64,000 nt of DNA, taken from NCBI GenBank assembly GCA_021648045.1, contig JAKITM010000002.1:1-64000 (forward strand), written 5' to 3'. The notes under the pieces were generated by a model. It did not search any database and was not told the origin of the DNA. It saw nothing but the letters and a program-made list of their open reading frames with translations. Shown one piece after another: positions 27,422 through 36,424 of the stretch. Both the position numbers and the translations under genes were made by a program. The stretch's first letter is position 1; every line of letters starts with the position of its first letter. This DNA is from Lysobacterales bacterium (lineage in GTDB: Bacteria > Pseudomonadota > Gammaproteobacteria > Xanthomonadales > SZUA-36).

Positions 27422-29130
27422 TGGCAAATATGCGCCTTATTTTAATGGTACTCCTGGTTTTTATGGGTTATTCCCTATGGGTACAGTGGCAGCAGGATTA
27501 TCACCCTATTACGGCTACAGCTACAGCCACACAGGATGAACCGGCATTAAACAATTCGGCTGCAGATGTCCCGACATTTGATACATCAGTTCGAGCACCT
27601 GCGGTTGAAAGCTCAGCAGACTTACCCTCTATTCCGCGCAGCGCCGCCGCCGAAGAAGCCAGCGAAGGTGCATCGGTAGGTGCACAAAGTCCGCGAATAA
27701 CCGTATTGACGGATGTTTTGAAGGTCGAAATCGACTTGGTTGGTGGCACCATTGTGAACGCCTGGCTGCTGGATTATCCGGTGCAGGTAGAGTTTCCCGA
27801 AATTAAGGTGCAGATCTTTAACGCCGAGAGCAATCGTCTGTATATAGCCCAGTCCGGCCTGTTAAGTTCAGACCAGTCGGTGCCAACCCATAATGATCGA
27901 TACCAGGCAGCGCAGATGAACTACGCCCTACGAGCGGGTGAAGATGAAATACGGATACCATTAACCTGGGAGTCTGAGGGCGGCATTAAGGTTACCAAAA
28001 CCATCATTTTCAAACGCGGTGCGTACGACATTGAGATTCGTCATTACCTAACCAACAATAGCCCGACAGAGTGGCAGGGCAGTGGCTACATGCAATTGCA
28101 GCGCGCGGGTATCCCCAGCTCCGGCACCTCTTTCATCGATCCATCAACCTTCAGCTTTATCGGTGCTGCTATGTATACACCGGAAGATAAGCTGGAAAAA
28201 TTACACTTTGAGGATTTTCAGAGCGAACCGACCAAGATAACCACCAATGAAGGCTGGATTGCGATGATTCAGCATTATTTCTTCGCTGCTTGGATACCAC
28301 AGCCCGACCAAGATGTGATGTATTCCACCGCTGTGGTTGACCCGAATGGCTGGACGCGTTACATCGTGCGTGCGGTTGCGCCAAGCGTTAGTGTCGCAGC
28401 CAACTCAACCCATGAGTTTATAGATCAGCTTTATGTTGGGCCGAAACTACAAGATGAGCTTGATGATGTTGCTCCCGGCCTAAGCTTAACGGTTGATTAC
28501 GGCATTTTTACGGTAATGTCCAAACCACTGTTCTGGTTGCTTTCTTTCTTTCACGACTTAGTAAACAACTGGGGTTTTGCAATTATTTTGCTGACGCTCA
28601 GCGTTAAACTGGCGTTTTTCAAATTGACTGAAGCCCAGTATAAATCCATGGCCCGCATGCGTAAGTTACAACCGCGGATAGAGCAGATGAAGGCTCGCTA
28701 TGGTGAAGACAAGCAGCGCATGAGTCAGGAAATGATGAAGCTGTACAAAAAGGAGAAGGTCAATCCTTTAGGTGGCTGTTTACCGATGTTAGTACAATTC
28801 CCGGTATTCATTGCGCTGTATTGGGTATTGCTGGAAAGCGTAGAGCTTCGACAGGCGCCGTTTATGCTCTGGATTCAAAACCTCAGTGTGAGAGACCCCT
28901 ATTTTGTATTACCGGTATTGAATGGTATCTTTATGGTGCTAACTCAGCGCCTGAGCCCGACCCCGGGGATGGATCCGATGCAGCGTAAAATCATGCAGGC
29001 CATGCCGGTAGCGTTTTCAGTTATGTTTGCGTTTTTCCCGGCAGGTTTAGTGTTGTACTGGGCTACCAATGCCGGTTTATCACTACTTCAGCAGTGGTAT
29101 ATCACGCGTAAAATCGCGGCAATGGACTGA
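27421..29130 (+). CDS. yidC: Membrane protein insertase YidC
   Basis: About 569 residues from the ATG at 27421 (a GTG directly before is alternative). An N-terminal anchor (LILMVLLVFMGYSLWVQW) is followed by the large periplasmic domain (about 80-340). Then come the conserved hydrophobic core with WGFAIILLTLSVKLAFF, the cytoplasmic helical hairpin with KMARM-type sequence (KSMARMRKLQPRIEQMKARY), NPLGGCLPMLVQFPVFIALY and the final FFPAGLVLYWATNAGLSLLQ segment. It inserts inner-membrane proteins alone or with SecYEG. The length is typical of Gram-negative YidC. Confidence 0.97.
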   Translation: MANMRLILMVLLVFMGYSLWVQWQQDYHPITATATATQDEPALNNSAADVPTFDTSVRAPAVESSADLPSIPRSAAAEEASEGASVGAQSPRITVLTDVLKVEIDLVGGTIVNAWLLDYPVQVEFPEIKVQIFNAESNRLYIAQSGLLSSDQSVPTHNDRYQAAQMNYALRAGEDEIRIPLTWESEGGIKVTKTIIFKRGAYDIEIRHYLTNNSPTEWQGSGYMQLQRAGIPSSGTSFIDPSTFSFIGAAMYTPEDKLEKLHFEDFQSEPTKITTNEGWIAMIQHYFFAAWIPQPDQDVMYSTAVVDPNGWTRYIVRAVAPSVSVAANSTHEFIDQLYVGPKLQDELDDVAPGLSLTVDYGIFTVMSKPLFWLLSFFHDLVNNWGFAIILLTLSVKLAFFKLTEAQYKSMARMRKLQPRIEQMKARYGEDKQRMSQEMMKLYKKEKVNPLGGCLPMLVQFPVFIALYWVLLESVELRQAPFMLWIQNLSVRDPYFVLPVLNGIFMVLTQRLSPTPGMDPMQRKIMQAMPVAFSVMFAFFPAGLVLYWATNAGLSLLQQWYITRKIAAMD

Positions 29131-29264
29131 TAAACTTTACGCTTACCAAGAGATCCCGGCGCAAAGGTCGGGAAGACTACTTTCGTAGTAGGGGCGTAAA
29201 GGTAATTATAGAGCCCCTTCGTATGTTTCTTGTGCTTGGGTGACCACAGAGGTAAATCTACCAA

Positions 29265-30605
29265 GTGAGCGATAAAGACATAATTGCAGCAATCGCTACC
29301 CCGCCCGGAAATGGCGGTGTTGGCATTGTGCGCATATCCGGGAATCAGCTGGAGTCTGTGGCCCGAGGCGTGTTGGGTCGGGAACTACCCCAACCGCGAG
29401 TCGCACAATACAGTAGTTTTGTCGATGCGCAGGGTAATACCATCGATACCGGTTTGGCTCTGTCTTTTCCGGCACCACACTCTTTTACCGGCGAACATAT
29501 CCTTGAACTGCAGGCCCATGGCGGTGCAGTGATTCTTAATTTGTTGCTTGAGCGAGTAATACAACTGGGTTGCCGACAGGCGCGTGCCGGTGAATTTTCC
29601 GAACGCGCGTTTTTAAACGGCAAGCTCGACTTGGTTCAGGCCGAAGCTATTGCAGATTTAATCTCGAGCGCCAGTGCCAGGGGTGCGCGTGCTGCCCAAC
29701 GGTCGCTGGCCGGCGTATTTTCTGGGAAGGTCAATGCGTTGGTAGCGGAAATGACCTCCATTCGGGTGTTTGTCGAGGCCGCGATTGATTTTCCTGAAGA
29801 AGAAATAGACTTCCTTGCAGATTCTGATATTGGTAAGCGCTTGCAGCAGCTCTGCAGTGATACCGAAACATTAATCAACCAGGCACACCAGGGACAATTG
29901 TTGCGAGATGGTATCGATGTGGCGATTGTTGGACGGCCTAATGCGGGAAAATCCAGCTTGCTGAACGCTTTGGCTGGTGATGAACTGGCGATTGTTACTG
30001 AGATTCCAGGAACCACCCGGGATGTTGTCCGCCAACAAATACTAATTGATGGTCTGCCGGTGTTTGTTGCTGATACCGCAGGGCTACGCGAAACCGAGGA
30101 CCTGATAGAAGCCGAAGGTGTACGGCGTGCCCTGCAAGTTCACGAAAAAGCTGATTTGGTTTTATTGGTTGTTGATGCCAGCACTGAAAACCCAGCTAAC
30201 TTACCCGTGTTACCAGACCCCAAGCGCACTATCGTTGTCTGGAATAAACAGGATTTAGTCGGCAAGCAATACTCACACCCACAGACAGAAGGCCTCGACA
30301 GCGTAATGATTTCTGCCCAACAAGGTTTTGGGTTGGATGAACTAAAAAGAAAAATTAATCAGCACGCTGGTATTAGCGAGGCTAGCGATGGTGTGTTTTC
30401 CGCGCGCATACGACATATCGAAGCCCTGCGGCGCAGCCTGTCATTGTGTTGTAATGGTCTAGTGCAGTTAAAGCAGCATGCGGCACCGGAATTACTGGCA
30501 GAAGACTTACGCCAAGCACAGCATGCACTGGGAGAGATAACCGGGCAATTTAGTAGCGATGACCTACTGGGTGAGATCTTTTCCAGCTTTTGTATCGGCA
30601 AATAA
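29265..30605 (+). CDS. mnmE: tRNA modification GTPase MnmE
   Basis: A 446-residue protein starting at GTG. The N-terminal domain has IAAIATPPGNGGVGIVRISG, which binds tetrahydrofolate. The G domain has GRPNAGKSSLLNAL (G1), IPGTTRDVV (G2), DTAGLRET (G3) and NKQD (G4). The protein ends in FCIGK with the catalytic cysteine. With MnmG it adds the aminomethyl or carboxymethylaminomethyl group to wobble uridine in some tRNAs. In most relatives mnmG, rsmG and parAB follow; here an exporter operon does. Confidence 0.97.
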   Translation: MSDKDIIAAIATPPGNGGVGIVRISGNQLESVARGVLGRELPQPRVAQYSSFVDAQGNTIDTGLALSFPAPHSFTGEHILELQAHGGAVILNLLLERVIQLGCRQARAGEFSERAFLNGKLDLVQAEAIADLISSASARGARAAQRSLAGVFSGKVNALVAEMTSIRVFVEAAIDFPEEEIDFLADSDIGKRLQQLCSDTETLINQAHQGQLLRDGIDVAIVGRPNAGKSSLLNALAGDELAIVTEIPGTTRDVVRQQILIDGLPVFVADTAGLRETEDLIEAEGVRRALQVHEKADLVLLVVDASTENPANLPVLPDPKRTIVVWNKQDLVGKQYSHPQTEGLDSVMISAQQGFGLDELKRKINQHAGISEASDGVFSARIRHIEALRRSLSLCCNGLVQLKQHAAPELLAEDLRQAQHALGEITGQFSSDDLLGEIFSSFCIGK

Positions 30606-30694
30606 GCAGCCCTGCAACTGTTATAGATTTTTGTGGTCAGAGCCAGTGACATATTGCAATAAATGATAAAAACTATAAATCATCTGGTGGGCAA

Positions 30695-31369
30695 TTGATT
30701 AAACTTCTCGGGGTTCAAAGACACTTTCAAATTGGTGAGCAAGTGGTTCGTGCGCTGGATGGCATTGACCTGCGCGTAGCAAAAGGCGAGTTTGTTGCAG
30801 TCATGGGGCGCTCCGGCTCCGGTAAAACCACCTTGCTAAACATGCTTGGCTGCATGGACCAACCCGACAGCGGTGAGTATTGGCTGGATAATGTAGATGT
30901 AGCCACCCTCGATGATGACGCGCTGTCTGCGGTACGCAATCACAAGTTGGGGTTTGTTTTTCAGAGCTTTCATTTGCTGGCGCGCATGACCACCCTGGAA
31001 AATGTAATGCTGCCCCTGCAGTATGATCACGACAATCCGCACCCAGATGCTGAAGCCCGCGCCCGCGAGTTGCTGGAACGGGTAGATCTTGGTGATCGCC
31101 TGCACCACAAACCCAATGAACTCTCTGGCGGTCAGCGCCAACGGGTAGCTGTGGCCAGGGCGCTGGTGAACCGACCGGCCGTAATTCTTGCCGATGAACC
31201 CACAGGCAATCTTGATAGCACAACCTCAGCTGCCATTATGGATTTGCTCTGCTCACTACATAAAGAGGGCCAGACCATTGTTATGGTCACCCACGAAGAT
31301 GATATTGCCGCCAACGCCAGCCGAGTAATCGAAATGCTGGATGGCAAGATTATCAGAGGTGCGCAATGA
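30695..31369 (+). CDS. ABC exporter ATPase (MacB/LolD-type)
   Basis: A 224-residue ATPase. Walker A is GRSGSGKTT (about 38-46), Q-loop VFQSFHLL, signature LSGGQRQRVAVARAL, Walker B VILADEPTGNLDS, H-switch VTHE. This variant belongs with LolD/MacB-type transporters that pair with FtsX-like permeases. It begins with TTG. Its stop overlaps the next gene (ATGA), and the permease is at the end of the operon, so it powers that system. Cargo is unknown. Confidence 0.93.
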   Translation: MIKLLGVQRHFQIGEQVVRALDGIDLRVAKGEFVAVMGRSGSGKTTLLNMLGCMDQPDSGEYWLDNVDVATLDDDALSAVRNHKLGFVFQSFHLLARMTTLENVMLPLQYDHDNPHPDAEARARELLERVDLGDRLHHKPNELSGGQRQRVAVARALVNRPAVILADEPTGNLDSTTSAAIMDLLCSLHKEGQTIVMVTHEDDIAANASRVIEMLDGKIIRGAQ

Positions 31370-32325
31370 GACTAGATGCGAAGGTTTTAATAATTGTATT
31401 GGGCGCTTGCTTGAGCAACAATTTATCGGCAGCGGATGATGCCATTCTTATCAGTGGTGAGATTGCGGCCGATCAGTCACAAAAAATCATCGCGCCGATG
31501 AGTGCAAACTGGAATCTGCGGCTAGACTGGATGGCCGAGGAGGGCAGCTGGCTGAATCAGGGCGATATTGCGGTTCGTTTTGATAATAGCGCCAACGATA
31601 GCCAAATCACTCAAACAGAGGAACGGCATGAAAAAGCCCGCTCTGAGGGTGCGCGAACCAGTGTCCGGCTGGAAAAAGAAGAGCAATTAGCCCGGTTTGA
31701 TGCGGAAATCGCAAAAATACGCGAGCAGCTGGCAAGTAATGAAGCGCGGATTCAGGCCAACTTTATCGGCGAACTAAACTATGCTGATAATCAACTGGCA
31801 CTGACGCGCGCGCAACAGGCACGGGAAAAAGCGGAGGCTGATGCCGTAGATCGCCTGCAGAAGCTGAAGGAAGCGCGCCTCAAAACCAGTCTTGACCAAG
31901 GAATGGCAGAGAATGATAAATTATGGTTCCAAAAACTTACCGATGGCAATTTGATAAGAGCAGAGATGGATGGCTTTATCTTGTATAAACGCCACCCTTG
32001 GAATCGGAGTAAATTCCGTGCCGGAGATAATGTACAAACCAGTTTCTATGTGGCTGAGATAGTTGATACCCGGAATATGTATGTGCGTTTGTATATTAAC
32101 GCCGTTGATCGTGCGCATTTAGAGCTGGAATCTCCGGTGAAGATATATCTGGATGCCCACCCTGACAAAGTGTTTTCCGGAAAAATCACAGAAATGCTTA
32201 CCCAGGGAGATTCCCGCAAGGAGTGGGGCAAAGGTTTGTATATGCAAGGCCGGGTAGCCTTTGATTCAGGTCAGGAATTACCGGAATTGATGCCGGGAAT
32301 GAGTGTGCTGGTAGTGATCCTATGA
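31366..32325 (+). CDS. HlyD/MacA-like periplasmic adaptor (1 of 3)
   Basis: A 319-residue exported adaptor. The N-terminal segment LIIVLGACLSNNLSA can be read as a signal peptide or as a lipobox around C15. The barrel-sandwich half IAADQSQKIIAPMSANWNLR is followed by a helical hairpin (about 85-180, charged coiled-coil heptads). The second barrel-sandwich half and beta-barrel follow (RAEMDGFILYKRHPW, then VDRAHLELESPVKI). Such proteins bridge the inner-membrane pump to an outer-membrane channel. Overlaps both neighbours by four bases. Confidence 0.85.
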   Translation: MRLDAKVLIIVLGACLSNNLSAADDAILISGEIAADQSQKIIAPMSANWNLRLDWMAEEGSWLNQGDIAVRFDNSANDSQITQTEERHEKARSEGARTSVRLEKEEQLARFDAEIAKIREQLASNEARIQANFIGELNYADNQLALTRAQQAREKAEADAVDRLQKLKEARLKTSLDQGMAENDKLWFQKLTDGNLIRAEMDGFILYKRHPWNRSKFRAGDNVQTSFYVAEIVDTRNMYVRLYINAVDRAHLELESPVKIYLDAHPDKVFSGKITEMLTQGDSRKEWGKGLYMQGRVAFDSGQELPELMPGMSVLVVIL

Positions 32326-33311
32326 GGATGCTTATTGTTTCCAGTCTGGTGTTGATATTGACGGCCTGTGGCGGTGACCGCAACAACGCTACCGCGGTAG
32401 CCGGTGCAAGCAAAAGCATTAAGAGCAGCGGTGAAATTGTGGCTACTAGGATGCGTTCTATTACCCCGCCGCAGTTTCAAAATACCTGGAATGTGAAGAT
32501 TTCGATGTTGCAAAAGGATGGTTCACGGGTCCAGCCTGGAATGGTCATTGTGCGCTATGACACTCAGGATTTAATGGAGAAATTACGCACTCACAAGGCT
32601 GAGGTTGATCAAAAGAATAAAGAGCTTGAGCAGCAACACATCAAGGCCAGCCAGCAACTGGAAGACCTACAATTGGCTGTTGATCAGCAGACCAGCAATC
32701 TCGACAAAGCCCGGATGAAGGCAGATATTCCCAATTCCTTGTTAGCCAGCAAAGATTATGAAAAAAACCAGTTAAACTTGAAACTGGCCGAGCTTGAGTT
32801 ACAGCGGGCAGTTGCTGCTTTGATGCTTGAAGACAATTTGCAAAAAATTGAAAAACAGGTGCTTGAAGGTGAGCAGAGAAAATTTCAAAATAAAGTTAAT
32901 GAGTTAGAAGCTGATATTACCCGCTCCACGGTAATTGCCGATGAGGAAGGAATATTTGTAGTGGGCAGGGATCATCGCGGTAACCGAGTAAAAGTAGGCG
33001 ATCAGGTCTGGCGTGGGCGCAAAGTTGCTGAAATACCCGATATGCAGTCACTGCAAATCCTGTTACAGATTCCAGAACGCGAAGCCGCTAGGGTTCAGCC
33101 CGGTCAAAAGGTCAGGTTTCGCCTGGATGCCAAGCCGGAAGATCACTTTGAAGGCGTGGTTGAGTCGCGCGGTTCGGTGGTTCGTAATCGGTCCCGCAAC
33201 CAGCCGGCCAAAGTATTCGACACCCGGGTAACAATCGATCACCTTGATCCTGAGCTGATGCGACCAGGGATGCGGGTGACGGCGGAAATTTTTAGTGGCA
33301 GTGGGAAATGA
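32322..33311 (+). CDS. HlyD/MacA-like adaptor lipoprotein (2 of 3)
   Basis: A 329-residue lipoprotein adaptor: LVLILTACGGD gives a lipobox with Cys17. It has the lipoyl-like half SSGEIVATRMRSITPPQFQN, a long helical hairpin (about 85-195), the second half STVIADEEGIFVVGRDHRGN and a beta-barrel with QPGQKVRFRLDAKPEDHF. It should be anchored in the inner membrane and face the periplasm. It is related to but clearly different from the adaptors before and after it, so the three are not recent copies. ATGA overlaps on both sides. Confidence 0.85.
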   Translation: MRMLIVSSLVLILTACGGDRNNATAVAGASKSIKSSGEIVATRMRSITPPQFQNTWNVKISMLQKDGSRVQPGMVIVRYDTQDLMEKLRTHKAEVDQKNKELEQQHIKASQQLEDLQLAVDQQTSNLDKARMKADIPNSLLASKDYEKNQLNLKLAELELQRAVAALMLEDNLQKIEKQVLEGEQRKFQNKVNELEADITRSTVIADEEGIFVVGRDHRGNRVKVGDQVWRGRKVAEIPDMQSLQILLQIPEREAARVQPGQKVRFRLDAKPEDHFEGVVESRGSVVRNRSRNQPAKVFDTRVTIDHLDPELMRPGMRVTAEIFSGSGK

Positions 33312-34606
33312 TGAGTCTAGTTAGCGTGTTGCAGAAAACAATAGCGCTTGTTCTTCTGCTAATAATACTCAGCGCTTGTGGGAACTCAGGGGAACCGACC
33401 GCTGGTCCGGCTTCCATTGTTGTGCAAAAGTCAGCGTTTAGAGTACTGGTGCGCGCAGATGGCGAGCTATCTGCGGCCAACACAGTGCCGCTGACCCTGC
33501 CCCCGGGTAATGTAATGCCCCGCACTATCGTCTGGTTGGCAGATGATGGTAAGTGGGTTGAGGAGGGCGAGGTTATTGCCCGTTTTGATCGCTCATTTGC
33601 TGAAAGGAGTTTGCGAGAAGTTCTTACACAATTGCAGAAATCCGATCTTGATATTGATGCAAAAAAACGTGAGTTTTCTTTAGCTTTGAATAAAATTACA
33701 GCGGATATATTGGTTACTCTGCAGGAGCTAGGGGTTGCCGAACGCTTCAGTATCGAAGAAGGCAGTATTGCAATGTCGCGCCAGGAAATGATTGAACGCA
33801 TGCAGGATGCGGGTTTTTTACGCTTGAAGCAGGATCACTTCAAGAAGCGTCAAAGCGGACAGGAAAACCGCCGACAAGCAGAACTCGCCGTGCTTGGAGC
33901 ACAAAGGGAAAGCGCATCCAGCAAGGGAAGTTTATTGGAGCAGCAAATTGAAGCCTCGGTAACTCGGGCACCGAATGCCGGCTATTTTGTGCGCAAAAAA
34001 AGCTGGCTTGGGGAATCTTTAAGTGCCGGACAAACGGTTTTCCCCGGCAATTCTTTTGGAGAAATTCCGGAGCTGGGTAAAATGCAGGCGATATTGCAGG
34101 TGCTTGAGTCCGAAGCCGGGAGTATTGCTGTTGGTCAAAAAGTTAGTGTCAGCATTGATGCCTTCCCCGACCGCCCGCTGGACGGAATCATTGATAGCAT
34201 GGCTCAAGTGCCTGCTAGTCTTGAACAAAACAGTCCAATAAAATACTTTGCGGTGACGGTTAGCCTAGAGCAGGCTGATCCCGACTGGATTACCCCGGGT
34301 GCGCGGGTGCGCGGACTGATAGAAATTTTGGACAAGCCGGCTGTTCTGTGGGTGCCTAATCAATCTATCAGGCAATCTATTGGACAATTAAGTGGCGGTG
34401 GAGTTGGCGGCGAAACGGGCGGTCAATCATCCGTCGGCGAAAAGCCATCCTTATGGGTGTATTTAAAGGCTGGCCGTAATATAGAAAAGCGCTATATTGA
34501 AATTGGCGACAGAGGCCCGTTACGAACCGAAATTACTGCTGGTTTGGCAATCGGCGACGAAATATTACTCACTCCCCCAGTGAATCAGTCCGGAGCAGCA
34601 GAATAA
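33308..34606 (+). CDS. HlyD/MacA-like adaptor lipoprotein (3 of 3)
   Basis: A 432-residue lipoprotein adaptor, the longest of the three. LLIILSACGNSGE is the lipobox. The order is lipoyl-like half (VLVRADGELSAANTVPL), helical hairpin (about 100-210), second half (RAPNAGYFVRKKSWLGESLS), beta-barrel (VGQKVSVSIDAFPDRPL) and a membrane-proximal domain with VLWVPNQSIRQS near the end, as in full-length MacA/RND adaptors. A glycine-serine-rich insertion lies around 360-375. It overlaps the permease gene start (TAATG). Confidence 0.85.
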   Translation: MMSLVSVLQKTIALVLLLIILSACGNSGEPTAGPASIVVQKSAFRVLVRADGELSAANTVPLTLPPGNVMPRTIVWLADDGKWVEEGEVIARFDRSFAERSLREVLTQLQKSDLDIDAKKREFSLALNKITADILVTLQELGVAERFSIEEGSIAMSRQEMIERMQDAGFLRLKQDHFKKRQSGQENRRQAELAVLGAQRESASSKGSLLEQQIEASVTRAPNAGYFVRKKSWLGESLSAGQTVFPGNSFGEIPELGKMQAILQVLESEAGSIAVGQKVSVSIDAFPDRPLDGIIDSMAQVPASLEQNSPIKYFAVTVSLEQADPDWITPGARVRGLIEILDKPAVLWVPNQSIRQSIGQLSGGGVGGETGGQSSVGEKPSLWVYLKAGRNIEKRYIEIGDRGPLRTEITAGLAIGDEILLTPPVNQSGAAE

Positions 34607-35841
34607 TGATGGAGGCTCGCGGGTTCAGACAGGCGTTACAGCAATTGCGACAGCATAAGCTGCGTACTTTACTGACTTTGCTGGGAATGGTCTTTGGTGT
34701 TGGCGCAGTTATTGCCATGCTAAGTATTTCCGAAGGTGGTCGCCAGGAAGCCCTGCGAATGATTGATTCCATGGGTTTACGCAACCTGATTGTTGAGTCG
34801 GTTGAGTTTGATCCGGAAACTTTACTGGAAGTTCGCGCACAATCTGTCGGGCTGTATGTCGGTGATATCGAGGCAATTATGAGCACCTTGCCGATGGTAG
34901 AGTCTTATGCGGCAGCCAAGAAAATAAAAACCTGGGATGTTTATAGTCTGGAGGCGCGTGCCAACCCAGAAGTTCTGGCGGTATCGGCCGACTATTTCAA
35001 CTTAGGCAACATGCAAATAGATAGCGGTCGTGCGCTTACAGACCGGGACAATCAAACCTATGCACAGGTGGCAGTTCTCGGTGCTAGTGCTGCCGAATCA
35101 CTATTTCCCAACAGCCCCGCCACAGGTAAATTAATCAAAGTGAATCATCTGTGGTTAAAGGTTATCGGGGTGTTGAAAAAGACAGAAGAAGGCAAAAAAG
35201 AGTTTGCCGGCATTACCCTTGCTGATGACTCCAGCCGTATATTCATCCCTCTTGATACGGCCCGAAAACGCTTAAAAATCAATTCGCTAGAAAGTCCTTT
35301 AGACAGCCTGAAGTTGCGACTTACAGAAGGCGCCGATACGGCCTCTTCTGCATTGGCGGTAGATTATTTGTTGAAAAAACGCCACGGGACAGCAGCGGAT
35401 TACCGTATGGTAGTGCCTGCCGCTTTGTTACAACAAGAAGAGCAAACGCAGAAAATTTTCACTGTGGTTATGGCAGCGATTGCCGGTATTTCACTGTTGG
35501 TGGGTGGTATAGGTATTATGAATATCATGCTGGCAACCGTATTAGAAAGAACCCCTGAAATCGGCTTATTACGGGCGGTTGGGGCACGCAAAAAAGATAT
35601 CCGCGACCAGTTTTTAATGGAAAGCGTAACTATCGCCGGCATCGGTGCATTGATTGGCATAGTATTTGGATTATTGCTGGCGTTCGCGGTGCAGTTATTT
35701 GCTGCCTGGCCGGTGGCATTTTCTCTATTCGGCATCGTGGTATCGGTGGTCATTTGTTTGTTGACTGGTGTTGTCTTTGGCCTGTATCCTGCAATTCAGG
35801 CCGCTGAGCTTGATCCTATTAAGGCTCTGCAGCGCGACTAG
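34606..35841 (+). CDS. MacB/FtsX-type ABC permease
   Basis: A 411-residue inner-membrane permease with a first helix at about 20-45 (LLTLLGMVFGVGAVIAMLSI), a periplasmic MacB core domain (about 50-265) and three C-terminal helices (AAIAGISLLVGGIGIMNIML, IAGIGALIGIVFGLLLAFAV, LFGIVVSVVICLLTGVVFGL). The classic FtsX element TPEIGLLRAVGARKKDI is present. No ATPase domain is fused, so it uses the ATPase at the operon head. MacB-type pumps expel peptides, lipids or macrolides without moving cargo through the bilayer. Confidence 0.92.
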   Translation: MMEARGFRQALQQLRQHKLRTLLTLLGMVFGVGAVIAMLSISEGGRQEALRMIDSMGLRNLIVESVEFDPETLLEVRAQSVGLYVGDIEAIMSTLPMVESYAAAKKIKTWDVYSLEARANPEVLAVSADYFNLGNMQIDSGRALTDRDNQTYAQVAVLGASAAESLFPNSPATGKLIKVNHLWLKVIGVLKKTEEGKKEFAGITLADDSSRIFIPLDTARKRLKINSLESPLDSLKLRLTEGADTASSALAVDYLLKKRHGTAADYRMVVPAALLQQEEQTQKIFTVVMAAIAGISLLVGGIGIMNIMLATVLERTPEIGLLRAVGARKKDIRDQFLMESVTIAGIGALIGIVFGLLLAFAVQLFAAWPVAFSLFGIVVSVVICLLTGVVFGLYPAIQAAELDPIKALQRD

Positions 35842-35872
35842 AACAGCGATCGGCAAGCGAGTTGGGAATCAG

Positions 35873-36352
35873 ATGAAGTTGGAAATAATATCCGGTGGAC
35901 AAACAGGCGTTGATCGTGCGGCGCTGGATACTGCCATCCGTTACGACCTTCCCTGCGGCGGCTGGTGCCCGCCCGGGCGTCTGGCTGAAGACGGCCCCTT
36001 ATCGAATCATTACCCCTTAACCGAACTATCATCCGGTGGCTATCCGGCTAGAACCCGCCGTAATGTTAAAGACGCGGATGGCACACTAATCATTCATGGG
36101 GGTGTTGTCGGGCGCGGAACCGGTTTGACCATTAATACCTGCAAGCAGCTCAATAAACCTATGCTGATTTTGAAATTGGATAACTGTGATGCCAATAGCG
36201 ATTTTTCAAAGCAGCAGGATAGTATCAAAGAATTTTTGCAGGGACAGCAAATCGAAATATTAAATGTGGCAGGACCGCGCGCGAGTGGTTGGCTGGATGG
36301 TTATGCTTTGTGTCGCAAAATTTTGGCGCCGGTGTTTGTGAGTTATAACTGA
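35873..36352 (+). CDS. SLOG-type putative molybdenum carrier (YpsA-like)
   Basis: A 159-residue protein from the ATG at 35873, chosen because the conserved domain starts immediately: LEIISGGQTGVDRAALDTAI (3-22). GGWCPPGRLAEDGPLSNHYP and DGTLIIHGGVVGRGTGLT complete the pattern of the putative molybdenum-carrier/SLOG family. The fold binds nucleotide-like ligands; the molybdenum role comes from one structural-genomics assignment and is not certain. It follows the exporter but has its own start 31 bases later. Confidence 0.75.
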   Translation: MKLEIISGGQTGVDRAALDTAIRYDLPCGGWCPPGRLAEDGPLSNHYPLTELSSGGYPARTRRNVKDADGTLIIHGGVVGRGTGLTINTCKQLNKPMLILKLDNCDANSDFSKQQDSIKEFLQGQQIEILNVAGPRASGWLDGYALCRKILAPVFVSYN

Positions 36353-36424
36353 GTAGTTGCTGGACTGGCGCTGGATCCCGGACATTGCTATTCGCAATTG
36401 ATGTGCATGGATGAACATCTAACC

